Shown: piece after piece, positions 15,803-23,890 of the stretch
Position numbering within the stretch: the stretch's first letter is position 1
Layout of the letters: every line of letters begins with the position of its first letter
Assembly: GCF_000203935.1 (NCBI RefSeq)
Contig: NC_008577.1
Location: 1,054,001 to 1,118,000 of the forward strand
Length of the DNA stretch: 64,000 nucleotides
Direction: 5' to 3'
From: Shewanella sp. ANA-3
GTDB taxonomy: Bacteria > Pseudomonadota > Gammaproteobacteria > Enterobacterales > Shewanellaceae
Translations under genes and position numbers: made by a program
The notes under the pieces: model-generated
What the model was told of the DNA's origin: nothing
What the model saw: only the letters and a program-made list of their open reading frames with translations
Database searches by the model: none

Positions 15803-17260
15803 ATGGGACATAAGACGTTATTGAGTGCTGTATTTTTGACTGCAACCTGCGGTGTCGCTACTTTTGCGGTGAATGCTGAATCGCTGTTTACTCCCTTCCC
15901 GGATTCCAAATCGCATGAAGAAAAGCGCATCCACTTTACGCCCTTTGAGCTTATCACCGCAGTGAATGGTGACAAGTTCACTCTGTTGCCTGTATCGGGG
16001 AAATTAACTCGACAAAGCGTTGAGTTACCAGAGGGGTATAGTCCTGAACATGTGATCAATAACTATTTGGCACAGCTTAAAAAACTGAATGCTGAAGTGT
16101 TATTTAGCTGCAAGGCTGCCACCTGTGGTGATGGTCAAGCCATGCAAACTCAGCTAAAGCCGCTTAAGAGCGTGAATGCCGACTATCACAGTGCTTATGT
16201 GGCGGCAAAACTGAAAGGCTCTCGTGGTGAGGTTTACACCAGTATCTATGTCGTCAATCGGGAGGATAGATACACCTATCTACAGGTCGATATCCTCGAC
16301 GCTATCCCTGAGCCGCTGGATTTGATCCAAGCGAATAGTGACTTTTTACAGCAGGCGCCGAAGGACATTGAGATTAAAGATAGGCGCAGTGACGACGCTC
16401 AAGGCGCGACAGACCATCCTTTGCTGGGGCGTATACCCGGCAGTTATATTACCAGTTACAAACAAACTAACTTTACTCAAGTGCCTGTATTGGTGGGGAT
16501 CTCGGGCGCAGATTATCAAACCAAACCGCTGGACGCCAAGCTTACCCAAATAACTTATCAGATGCCTGAAAGCTACTCGTTGTTTGAAATCAACAGCAAT
16601 TATGCCGCAGCAGCACAAAAGCTGCAGGCTGAGCGGGTGTTCCACTGTAAAGGTACGGCCTGCGGTGACGATGATAGCCTGATTAATGCCATCAAATTAA
16701 TCAAGGATGATAAAGAAGACGAATGGCAGGAGTATCAGCTGTTTAAGCTGAGTCACGCCAAGGGAGATGTTTACTTCGATATCTATTCCCAAGGATATTT
16801 CGATGGCACACCTGCCGATACTACGCTTAGGGTAATGGAGCTTTCTACTCTGAAGGATGATCGTGTGGCGATTAATCTCGATGCCCTGACCGATGCGATT
16901 AGCCAAACTGGCAAGGCAACATTAGAGGGATTGTTGTTTGATTATGACAGTGAGCGTATGTTGCCCGAGTCTAAGCCTGTACTCGAGGTCCTCGCGAGTT
17001 ATCTTAAGCAGAATCCGAAGCTGAGTTTTTATGTGGTCGGACATACCGATGACAAGGGCGAGCGGAGTTACAATCAAAGCTTATCGGAGCGCCGCGCCGC
17101 AGCAGTGATTAAGCAGTTGAGTGACGGGTTTAAAATTCCGTCAGCCCAATTAACCGCCCACGGTAACGGGGAATACAGCCCTGTGGCCAGTAACACTAAT
17201 GATGCCGGACAAAAGTTGAATCGCAGAGTGGAGTTAGTGCTTCGTTCCGATAAAAAGTAG
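15803..17260 (+). CDS. OmpA-family protein with duplicated N-terminal module
   Basis: 485 aa. Signal peptide about 1-25 (ending VNA). The C-terminal OmpA/MotB-like peptidoglycan-binding domain spans about 376-484, with LLFDYDSERMLPES, VVGHTDDKGERSYNQSLSERRA and NRRVELVL visible. Before it are two related modules: NNYLAQLKKLNAEVLFSCK at 86-104, with an ATCGD tail, and SNYAAAAQKLQAERVFHCK at 265-283, with a TACGD tail; both carry a Cys pair. This fits DUF4892-like OmpA proteins. It probably anchors the outer membrane or a periplasmic factor to peptidoglycan. AAAAGGA precedes the ATG. Single gene with a terminator. Confidence 0.85.
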   Translation: MGHKTLLSAVFLTATCGVATFAVNAESLFTPFPDSKSHEEKRIHFTPFELITAVNGDKFTLLPVSGKLTRQSVELPEGYSPEHVINNYLAQLKKLNAEVLFSCKAATCGDGQAMQTQLKPLKSVNADYHSAYVAAKLKGSRGEVYTSIYVVNREDRYTYLQVDILDAIPEPLDLIQANSDFLQQAPKDIEIKDRRSDDAQGATDHPLLGRIPGSYITSYKQTNFTQVPVLVGISGADYQTKPLDAKLTQITYQMPESYSLFEINSNYAAAAQKLQAERVFHCKGTACGDDDSLINAIKLIKDDKEDEWQEYQLFKLSHAKGDVYFDIYSQGYFDGTPADTTLRVMELSTLKDDRVAINLDALTDAISQTGKATLEGLLFDYDSERMLPESKPVLEVLASYLKQNPKLSFYVVGHTDDKGERSYNQSLSERRAAAVIKQLSDGFKIPSAQLTAHGNGEYSPVASNTNDAGQKLNRRVELVLRSDKK

Positions 17261-17302
17261 CTCTATTTCATCAGCTTGAAAGGCTACTTTAGCTTCATTA
17301 AC

Positions 17303-17330
17303 AACGCCTGAGCCATCTCAGGCGTTTTTA
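17303..17330 (+). terminator. Rho-independent terminator after the OmpA-family gene
   Basis: A 10-bp stem (AACGCCTGAG with CTCAGGCGTT), a CCAT loop and a T run. Confidence 0.9.
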
Positions 17331-17422
17331 CTGGTATTGGCGTTCATCGGAAGATATTGTTCGCGCAGGCATTTGTCTTATATTGAGGTTAGCTGCTTGA
17401 GGGCATTCGCTACTTGTCCTCA

Positions 17423-18133
17423 CTAAATCATCACTGCGGCTTTAAGTGTTGTAATTTCCTCTGGGCTGAGTGGGCGCATTTCGCCTTCGGCTAAGGATGC
17501 TAGGGTTAATGTCATTAACGCGACGCGTTGTAAGTCAATCACCTTATAACCCAAGGCGTTGGACATGCGCCGAATTTGGCGATTTAACCCTTGGGTGAGC
17601 ACAATTTCAAAACGGTCTGCGCTTAACCGTGTGACTTGGCAGGGGAGTGTGCGTACTTCTTTGTATTGCACGCCGCTGGCCATTTGCGCGATAAAGGCAT
17701 CGTTGAAGGGTCTATCGAGCTGCACATGGTAGGTTTTACTGTGGGCAAAACTAGGGTGCATCAGTTTATGGGTGAGTTCGCCATCGTTAGTCAGCAATAA
17801 TAAACCGCGGGAATCCTTGTCTAATCTGCCAACAGGGTAGAGTCTTGGCGTAGTTGGCAGTAAATGCAGCAAACTGGATTTATCGGCGTCTAACAAACGG
17901 CAATCTGTGCCCACGGCTTTATTGAAGATCCAATAGCTGAGTGCTTCGGCGCCCGAAATGGGCTTTTCATCTAAGCAGAGGCTATCGAGACATTGGCCGT
18001 CAGCATCGAAATGCACGGCATCGGTATGCTTGGCTATCTTGCCATTGAGGCTGATGCGTCCGGCCTCAATCAAGCGGCAGGCTTCACGGCGTGAACTAAT
18101 GCCGCATTGGGCAAGGTATTTGGCGAGACGCAT
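17423..18133 (-). CDS. rluF: RluF-like 23S rRNA pseudouridine synthase
   Basis: 236 aa. An N-terminal S4 RNA-binding domain (about 1-60, MRLAKYLAQCGISSRREA) is followed by an RsuA/RluB/E/F catalytic domain. The catalytic Asp is in VGRLDKDSRGLLLLTNDG (about 100-117), and LTQGLNRQIRRM is the second signature. It lacks the long basic C-terminal tail of E. coli RluF. The spacing and LALNKPVG-like region fit RluF (U2604) better than RsuA, but the target is inferred. It lies 11 bases after the DUF998-like gene on the same strand, so the two are probably one transcript. Confidence 0.85.
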   Translation of the reverse strand: MRLAKYLAQCGISSRREACRLIEAGRISLNGKIAKHTDAVHFDADGQCLDSLCLDEKPISGAEALSYWIFNKAVGTDCRLLDADKSSLLHLLPTTPRLYPVGRLDKDSRGLLLLTNDGELTHKLMHPSFAHSKTYHVQLDRPFNDAFIAQMASGVQYKEVRTLPCQVTRLSADRFEIVLTQGLNRQIRRMSNALGYKVIDLQRVALMTLTLASLAEGEMRPLSPEEITTLKAAVMI

Positions 18134-18144
18134 AAATGACTAAG

Positions 18145-18837
18145 CTAAAACGGGTGATGGACTTGGGCGCGATAATACAGGATTTTGGATAAACGGCGCA
18201 TGGCAAATGCGAGGCTTAAGCACCAAATAATATTAAGGTTTGTTTGCAGCCACATATTGGCGGCGACAAAACAGAAGTGATTGCCTGTCTCGCAGGGCGG
18301 GAAATCTAGCTGGCTCCAATCCAGTTGTAAGCTCAGGCTAACGGCACTGATAAAGCTTAATAAGCTTAAGTAAAACAAGGGTCTTGGGCAGATAAGCTTA
18401 GGCACGATTCCCGCGATAATCACCAAGGCATGCAGGGTTAGCGTACTTAACAGATAACTCGTCGAAACCAGCCTGTGCATGGTTAAAAAGTTAATCGGAA
18501 AAATACCCATCAAAATCACCGAGGTGCCAACCCAGGCGCCGGTGAGCGCAATATATTGGCTAAAGGTGTCGAGTTTAAGTAAGTAGAGCCCAGCCATAGA
18601 GCTCAACATACAAATCCCTGCGGCGAGTAATCCGAGGTTAAACACATAGGCGAGGGGCGAGTTGATATAGTCACCGAGAAAATCGGCACGCATAAACAGG
18701 GCGGGAGTGCCTACAACTTGATATTCGGCGTAGAGCGCGATGATAACCCCTGTGGCACTCAGCAGCGCCGCGCCCACAATCAACCATGTGATCAGGCGAT
18801 GTAAGTCGTAAAAACTGGGTTCATGCTGCGGATTCAT
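18145..18837 (-). CDS. DUF998-like membrane protein
   Basis: 230 aa with about six hydrophobic helices (about 14-35, 61-84, 94-112, 125-143, 150-168 and 190-212). The segment GIFPINFLTMHRLVS between helices resembles the conserved loop of DUF998 membrane proteins, with a likely functional His. Function unknown. It is the first gene of a probable two-gene unit with the pseudouridine synthase gene. Confidence 0.65.
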   Translation of the reverse strand: MNPQHEPSFYDLHRLITWLIVGAALLSATGVIIALYAEYQVVGTPALFMRADFLGDYINSPLAYVFNLGLLAAGICMLSSMAGLYLLKLDTFSQYIALTGAWVGTSVILMGIFPINFLTMHRLVSTSYLLSTLTLHALVIIAGIVPKLICPRPLFYLSLLSFISAVSLSLQLDWSQLDFPPCETGNHFCFVAANMWLQTNLNIIWCLSLAFAMRRLSKILYYRAQVHHPF

Positions 18838-18971
18838 ATTGTGATGGATGCATTTTGTGGTGAATGACTATGGCGTAAATTAAGCTTCATACCGCGCGAA
18901 TAACCCGCTGTAACTTGCCTGAATCCGAAACTGATGGCAAGTCTCGGCCTGATTTGATCTTTCGGCTGATA

Positions 18972-18998
18972 AAAACAAAGGGAGCTAATAGCTCCCTT
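18972..18998 (-). terminator. Rho-independent terminator after metT
   Basis: On the minus strand a 9-bp stem (AAGGGAGCT with AGCTCCCTT) and 3-base loop are followed by a T-rich tail. It lies 25 bases past the stop of the transporter gene. Confidence 0.88.
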
Positions 18999-19022
18999 GG
19001 TGTTATCGACAGTCGAATAAGA

Positions 19023-20360
19023 TTAGTGGCGCTTACGGAAAATCACAATCGCAATCGCGACAGCCGCTAGGATCATGCAGTACCAAGCGTGGGATACAGC
19101 CGCCAGCGGTGTGATGCTAAAGGTTGAAGCGATTAGCAGTGCTTGGGCGCCATAGGGAATTAATCCTTGGATAATACAGGCAAAAATATCGAGTACACTG
19201 GCCGCACGCTTAGGGCTAACACCGTGTTTTTCTGCCAGATCTTTAGCAATATCACCCGTCACTACGATAGACACTGTGTTGTTGGCAACGCAGCTGTTGG
19301 TGACGGCCACAATCCCTGCCATGCCTAATTCGGCCGCGCGGCATGAGGCTTCACCTTGAGCTTTTGAGAAACGGGTGATGAGCTTTTCAATCTGTTTGCT
19401 CACAAAGGCTAAACCACCTTGTTGCTGCATCAGCGCTGCTAAACCACCGACTAACATCGACAGGATGAAGATTTCCTGCATATTGCTAAAGCCCGCGTAG
19501 ATATCCTTACCAAATTGGATAACGCCATAGTCCATGGTCAGGAATCCCGCAGCGCCCGCCAGCAGAATGCCTAAGGTCAAGACGACGAACACGTTTAACC
19601 CTGCGACTGCTAATACCAGAATCGTCAGGTAAGGAATCACCTTGATAAAGTCGATATCCTGAGCGGCTAGATCGGCTTGGCCTTGGCCTGCAATCACAAA
19701 GGCGACAAAAGTTAGCAGTGAAGCAGGGATCGCAAAAATCAGGTTCTCGCGGAATTTATCTTTCATATCACAGCCTTGAGTACGAGTGGCCGCAATAGTG
19801 GTATCCGAAATAATCGAAAGGTTATCGCCAAACAGTGCGCCAGACATCACGGCGCCCGCCATCAGGGCATAATCAATTTGTGCCTGATCGGCAACGCCTA
19901 AGGCGATAGGTGCCACGGCGGCGATTGTGCCCATTGAGGTACCCATTGCGGTGGCAATAAAGGCGGCAATCACAAAAAAGCCGGGCAGTAATAGGTTTGA
20001 AGGAATAAGGGATAAACCTAAGGCAACGGTCGCATCGACACCACCAGTGGCTTTCGCTACCGCAGCAAAACCGCCAGCCAGCAAGTAAATCAAACACATA
20101 GCAATAATATTGCTGTGGCCAATACCGCCGATAAAGGTATCAATCGCTTGATTGAGTTTTTGTTTTGATAATACCAAGGCCAGAATTATGGCTGGCAGAA
20201 TGGCAATCACACTCGGTAATTGATAGAAGGCAAAGTCTACACCTTGGCTTTGGAAATAGACGCCTGCGCCAATAAACAGACTTAAAAAAACGAATAAGGG
20301 TAACAGGGCAATAAAGGATGCCGGGCTACTCGGTGCAGTGGTTTGGGCTGATTGACTCAA
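19023..20360 (-). CDS. metT: NhaC-family transporter, probable methionine transporter MetT
   Basis: 445 aa with about eleven membrane helices and the NhaC-superfamily core: AFIATAMGTSMGTIAAVAPIA, MSGALFGDNLSIISDTTIAA, and a later VTNSCVANNTVSIV. By homology alone it would be called a Na+/H+ antiporter. However, tandem met boxes lie in its upstream region (20489-20512), and comparative genomics (Rodionov and colleagues) named NhaC-type proteins under MetJ or SAM control as the methionine transporter MetT. I therefore infer Na+-coupled methionine uptake. A second MetJ operator in this window controls metY. Confidence 0.82.
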   Translation of the reverse strand: MSQSAQTTAPSSPASFIALLPLFVFLSLFIGAGVYFQSQGVDFAFYQLPSVIAILPAIILALVLSKQKLNQAIDTFIGGIGHSNIIAMCLIYLLAGGFAAVAKATGGVDATVALGLSLIPSNLLLPGFFVIAAFIATAMGTSMGTIAAVAPIALGVADQAQIDYALMAGAVMSGALFGDNLSIISDTTIAATRTQGCDMKDKFRENLIFAIPASLLTFVAFVIAGQGQADLAAQDIDFIKVIPYLTILVLAVAGLNVFVVLTLGILLAGAAGFLTMDYGVIQFGKDIYAGFSNMQEIFILSMLVGGLAALMQQQGGLAFVSKQIEKLITRFSKAQGEASCRAAELGMAGIVAVTNSCVANNTVSIVVTGDIAKDLAEKHGVSPKRAASVLDIFACIIQGLIPYGAQALLIASTFSITPLAAVSHAWYCMILAAVAIAIVIFRKRH

Positions 20361-20488
20361 TGTAATGTCTCTTTTACTCGGCGGGTTTTCCGCGGGATCC
20401 TTGGCAGTCGAACTCGCTTAAAATCTATGCCGCTTTGGCATCATATCCTAGCAACTTGGTGCCAAGCATATTGGATTGCCATTTTACT

Positions 20489-20512
20489 GTCAATCTAGAC
20501 GTCTAGATGTTT
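20489..20512 (-). promoter_or_regulatory. MetJ operator (tandem met boxes) upstream of metT
   Basis: Three consecutive 8-base units: GTCAATCT, AGACGTCT and AGATGTTT. The middle one is a perfect met box. It lies about 130 bases before the metT start, within the expected promoter zone. Confidence 0.82.
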
Positions 20513-20810
20513 TTACTTCCATTGTGATCTGTTCGTTAAAAAGAGGTTTAAATCGTGGTGGATAGCCATTTTAGACCTTATTAATCAATCTATTACCTAT
20601 AGCACTTTTTTCGAAAAGATACAGGGCATGAAAGCTGTATAGGGGGTGACCTGTTACAAATGCTATGGTGAGTATAGCCTTTAGGCAGAAATGTGCCGAT
20701 TTAGGCCATTAGCCGATTGCATAGCAAAAAAATATTAATTCAACATTAATTTGTAACATCATGTTTTAAATGAAATATCCTTATTATTTGGTACTTTATC
20801 TGATAAAACA

Positions 20811-20829
20811 CTAATGATAATGATTTGCG
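20811..20829 (+). promoter_or_regulatory. Fur box upstream of the flavin electron-transfer cluster
   Basis: CTAATGATAATGATTTGCG holds adjacent TAATGA hexamers like the Fur consensus of repeated NATWAT units. It lies about 70 bases before the ATG at 20896. Confidence 0.75.
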
Positions 20830-20895
20830 TTGTTTTTGTTGCTCTACTAGAATCGCCTCCAAATTATGTTAATAACTCTTTGGAGCTTTGTTTAA

Positions 20896-21804
20896 ATGCG
20901 CACATCTTCTCGTCATCGCCTGAGTGTCGTCGCAGCCTCTGTGCTAACACTCGGTATCTGCCACACAGCCACTGCGGGTGAAGATTTATTTGGTTATGTC
21001 AAAGGCGCTGAGGCTATGCCTAAAGAAGCCATTGAACTCTATCAAAAAGTGACGTTGCGTAACGACAAAGGCCAAGGTACTTACCGTGGTATTAATTACG
21101 AAACTGAGCTGGAATACGGTGTGACCGACAAGTTTGCGGTATCGGGTTCGGCTAAGTTTATGTCTCTAGATACCAGCGGCTTAATCATTGATGGTTACCT
21201 GCCGAAAGAGAAAAACATTGGTTTTGCCACCTCTGGCGCTGAAGTTGGCTTAAGTTACATGTTTTTAAGCCCTGCCAAGGATGATATCGGTCTGTCTATG
21301 ACTGCCTCTTTAGACTATGACTGGATTGATGTGCACTCTGGTCAAGACAAAGACACCCTGTCACTCGATTTAGGCTTACAGACTCAAAAGTACATGCTCG
21401 AAGGCGAGTTAATTTGGGTTGGCAACCTTGGCATGGAATCGACCTATGCCGACCGCGCACCAATTGCGAATTTGCCTGAAGACTTTGACTGGTCAACCGA
21501 CCCTGAGATGGAACTGGAGCTGAAAATGGGCACTGGCCTGAGCTACCGTTTCGCGCCTAACTGGTTTATCAGTGCCGAAGTGTTATTCGAGACCGAATTT
21601 GAGACTGAGATTGGTCAAGAGCGTTGGTCATTCTTCGCCGGCCCTTCATTGCACTATGGTAGCGCCGATTGGTGGGCGACCCTCACTTGGTTACCTCAGT
21701 TAAGTGGTGGCGGTGAGCAGTACGAAGGTCAAAAGGACACCAGTCTGCATCTGATTGAAAAAACAGAACAAGAAGTCAGATTAAAAGTGGCATTTAACTT
21801 CTAA
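20896..21804 (+). CDS. Outer-membrane beta-barrel protein (DUF6662-like), Fur-linked
   Basis: 302 aa. Signal peptide about 1-27 (ending TATAG). The mature protein is made of alternating beta strands and ends in VRLKVAFNF, a C-terminal Phe typical of outer-membrane barrels; about 12 strands can be guessed. It resembles uncharacterised DUF6662-type proteins. It is the first gene behind a Fur box and is followed by genes for an FMN-binding protein, an ApbE flavin transferase and a histidine-rich membrane protein, all on the same strand with tight spacing. It may be an outer-membrane channel or partner for the electron-transfer proteins; direct function is unknown. Confidence 0.75.
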   Translation: MRTSSRHRLSVVAASVLTLGICHTATAGEDLFGYVKGAEAMPKEAIELYQKVTLRNDKGQGTYRGINYETELEYGVTDKFAVSGSAKFMSLDTSGLIIDGYLPKEKNIGFATSGAEVGLSYMFLSPAKDDIGLSMTASLDYDWIDVHSGQDKDTLSLDLGLQTQKYMLEGELIWVGNLGMESTYADRAPIANLPEDFDWSTDPEMELELKMGTGLSYRFAPNWFISAEVLFETEFETEIGQERWSFFAGPSLHYGSADWWATLTWLPQLSGGGEQYEGQKDTSLHLIEKTEQEVRLKVAFNF

Positions 21805-21883
21805 TTTGTATTTTACTCATAGGCAGGGCAGCGTTGCTCTGCCTGCGATGAATCAAGCTTTTGCTTTAACACTAGGTATTGAA

Positions 21884-22435
21884 ATGGCGCATACATATCT
21901 GAATAGCTTGTGGTTTATGCCAATGGTCGTCGTGGCCGCCCCTGCATTTTCTGCGGATTATTTAACAGTGGCCCAAGCGCAGGCGTTGATTTTTGATAAG
22001 GCAGCGGTATTTAGTGAGCGTCCAACCTTACTGAGCTCCGATGCGAAAGATCAGATCAAAGATTTATCGGGCGTTCGCCAACGCCAAGATCAGCAGCCTA
22101 TCTGGAAAGTTGAAAAGGACGGTCAGTTTCTCGGTTGGTTTGTGGTGGATGATGTTGTCGGTAAACATGAGTATATTACCTACGCTATCGGCATCAGTCC
22201 GCAGGGCGAAGTGCTCGGGTTAGAGGTGCTCAGTTATCGTGAAACCCACGGTGGCCAAGTGCGTGAAGCGAGTTGGCGCGATCAATTCCACGGTAAAACC
22301 CTCAAAGATCCCTTTAAACTCGATGAGGATGTCAGCAATATTAGCGGTGCCACATTAAGTTGCCGTAATTTACTCGATGGCGTAAAACGGTTACTTGTTA
22401 TCCATCAACTCTTTTTGTCGCAGTCAGTCGCATAG
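21884..22435 (+). CDS. FMN-binding domain protein, probably flavinylated, periplasmic
   Basis: 183 aa from the ATG at 21884, preceded by AGGT; this start gives a proper signal peptide ending APAFSA, whereas upstream starts put 26 extra residues before it. The FMN_bind domain occupies about 80-175. The flavin attachment motif is NISGATLS (Thr near 163), the same S-G-A-T pattern that carries covalent FMN in NqrB, NqrC and RnfG. GETHGGQVREASW precedes it as in RnfG/NqrC-like proteins. The next gene encodes an ApbE transferase and overlaps by one base, so this is its likely substrate. It probably passes electrons in the periplasm. Confidence 0.83.
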   Translation: MAHTYLNSLWFMPMVVVAAPAFSADYLTVAQAQALIFDKAAVFSERPTLLSSDAKDQIKDLSGVRQRQDQQPIWKVEKDGQFLGWFVVDDVVGKHEYITYAIGISPQGEVLGLEVLSYRETHGGQVREASWRDQFHGKTLKDPFKLDEDVSNISGATLSCRNLLDGVKRLLVIHQLFLSQSVA

Positions 22436-23283
22436 TGATACGTAGAGCCAAACCCTTACTCGGCACCTTAGTCGAAATTGCCGCTGAGTCCGTTGCCGAG
22501 CACAATGCTCATCCTTCATTTGATGAGCCTGCCCTTCAAGCCGCTATAACAGCGGCTTTTTCGCGTGTGGCCCATATTGGCCGCTTACTCAGTTTTCACC
22601 AGCAGGACAGTGAGCTTAATCTACTGAATCGCCAGCCGGGGCAGTGGATATCCTTAAGCCCTGATAGCCTGAGGGTGTTGAAGCTCGCCAAGTGGTTTGG
22701 CAGGGCTAGTGACAACCTCTTCAACTGCACTGTGGGCGGCGAGATGATGTCCCGCGGCGCCTTGCCTGCCTATCTCGGGATGCCGCTGCTGTTGCAGGGG
22801 GATTGGCGAGATATTGAAATCCAAGCGGATAAAGCAAGGTTAGCTCGTCCACTGATTTTGACCTTAGATGGCATAGCTAAAGGTTATGCGGTCGATATGG
22901 CTGTCACTGAATTGCGACGGGCCGGCGTGTGCGGTGGCTGGGTGAATGCGGGTGGTGATTTAAAAGTGTTTGGCAGCGCTTCATTAAATGTGTTGTGCCG
23001 TGGTCCGAACGGATTGAGTCAAAAGATCAATGTCAGCAATACCGCCCTTGCCAGTTCGCGGGTTTCCCAGCATTTAAGCCATGATTATCCCGCGTTATTG
23101 TTACCGACGGGCAATTTAGACGAGCAGCAGTGTGCCAGCGACCAAGAAAGGGTTGTAAGTGTGCGCGCACCGTTTGCCTGGCGCGCCGATGCGTTAACCA
23201 AGGTCGCGGGTTACCTTGACGATGCTACCGCCGCGACAAAAATTCAGCAGTTGGGTGGCGATTTAGTCAACTTCGCGCTCTAA
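22435..23283 (+). CDS. ApbE-family FAD:protein FMN transferase without signal peptide
   Basis: 282 aa from a GTG that overlaps the previous TAG by one base. ApbE signatures are present: RRAKPLLGTLVEI at the N terminus, LDGIAKGYAVDMAV, WVNAGGDLKVFG and ADALTKVAGYL, the last replacing the usual metal-site ADALSTA. ApbE transfers FMN from FAD to Thr in S-G-A-T sites. Unlike the nqr-linked ApbE in this window, it has no signal peptide or lipobox, so it would seem to act in the cytoplasm or be exported another way. Co-transcribed with its likely target. Confidence 0.85.
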   Translation: MIRRAKPLLGTLVEIAAESVAEHNAHPSFDEPALQAAITAAFSRVAHIGRLLSFHQQDSELNLLNRQPGQWISLSPDSLRVLKLAKWFGRASDNLFNCTVGGEMMSRGALPAYLGMPLLLQGDWRDIEIQADKARLARPLILTLDGIAKGYAVDMAVTELRRAGVCGGWVNAGGDLKVFGSASLNVLCRGPNGLSQKINVSNTALASSRVSQHLSHDYPALLLPTGNLDEQQCASDQERVVSVRAPFAWRADALTKVAGYLDDATAATKIQQLGGDLVNFAL

Positions 23284-23338
23284 GGTTTGCGGACAAAGCT
23301 TTCATCAATCTTTAGTATTTTTGACGATATAAATAAAA

Positions 23339-23806
23339 ATGAAAAAATTAAGTGGTTATCCCAATTGGTTTTTCTGGTTGATCATTCTTGCCATCACAGT
23401 AACGGGCCTTACAGGCTTATTTATGCTGCCTTGGGTGATGGAATTTAAACTGCAGTGGGATGTGGATTTTGGCCTGAGCGGGGAGCTGCGTTTACCCGCG
23501 GTTGTGATGCATGTGCTGCTGGGCTGGCTGATGCTCATCTTGCTCGGCGCACTGTGGCATAGCCATATCCGTGCAGGCTGGCGTAAAAAGCTTAATCATA
23601 AGAGTGGATTAGTGATGTCACTCAGTTTGTTGGCATTAGCGTTAACGGGCGTGGGTTTGTATTACTTGAGCTCAGAATCGGCGCAGTTGGCCGCGAGTTT
23701 ATTGCACACTTTTTTAGGGCTATTACTCTGTGGCGGCTTTGGCTGGCATTACTGGCACGGCCAGCAAATTCGGCAGCAATCCTTAACGCGTCAGCGTATC
23801 CTCTAA
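23339..23806 (+). CDS. Four-helix histidine-rich membrane protein, possible b-type cytochrome
   Basis: 155 aa, four predicted helices (about 10-32, 54-75, 86-107 and 116-136). Histidines sit in or at helices: VVMHVLLGW, LWHSHIRAGW, LLHTFLGL and WHYWHG. Their placement fits heme b ligation as in DUF4405/PepSY-like or cytochrome b561-like proteins. It would pass electrons across the inner membrane to the flavinylated partner. Last gene of the Fur-linked cluster, 55 bases after apbE, followed by a terminator. The heme is inferred from His placement only. Confidence 0.7.
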   Translation: MKKLSGYPNWFFWLIILAITVTGLTGLFMLPWVMEFKLQWDVDFGLSGELRLPAVVMHVLLGWLMLILLGALWHSHIRAGWRKKLNHKSGLVMSLSLLALALTGVGLYYLSSESAQLAASLLHTFLGLLLCGGFGWHYWHGQQIRQQSLTRQRIL

Positions 23807-23811
23807 TCCAT

Positions 23812-23839
23812 AAAAAAGAGTGCCTAGGCACTCTTTTTT
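23812..23839. terminator. Bidirectional terminator, perfect 28-bp palindrome
   Basis: A6-GAGTGCCTAGGCACTC-T6. It serves the Fur-linked cluster on the plus strand and the convergent chemoreceptor gene on the minus strand. Confidence 0.9.
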
Positions 23840-23890
23840 ATCTGTCTTTGAGCGACGCGAAGTCAGGGACATCTGGGCGCGTTACTCTCG

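Larger units (their letters stand above)
20361..20895. other. Divergent regulatory region between metT and the Fur-linked cluster
   Basis: 535 bases without a gene. The metT side carries the MetJ operator; the other end carries a Fur box about 70 bases before the barrel protein gene. The middle (20520-20800) is AT-rich with no recognised site. Confidence 0.7.
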
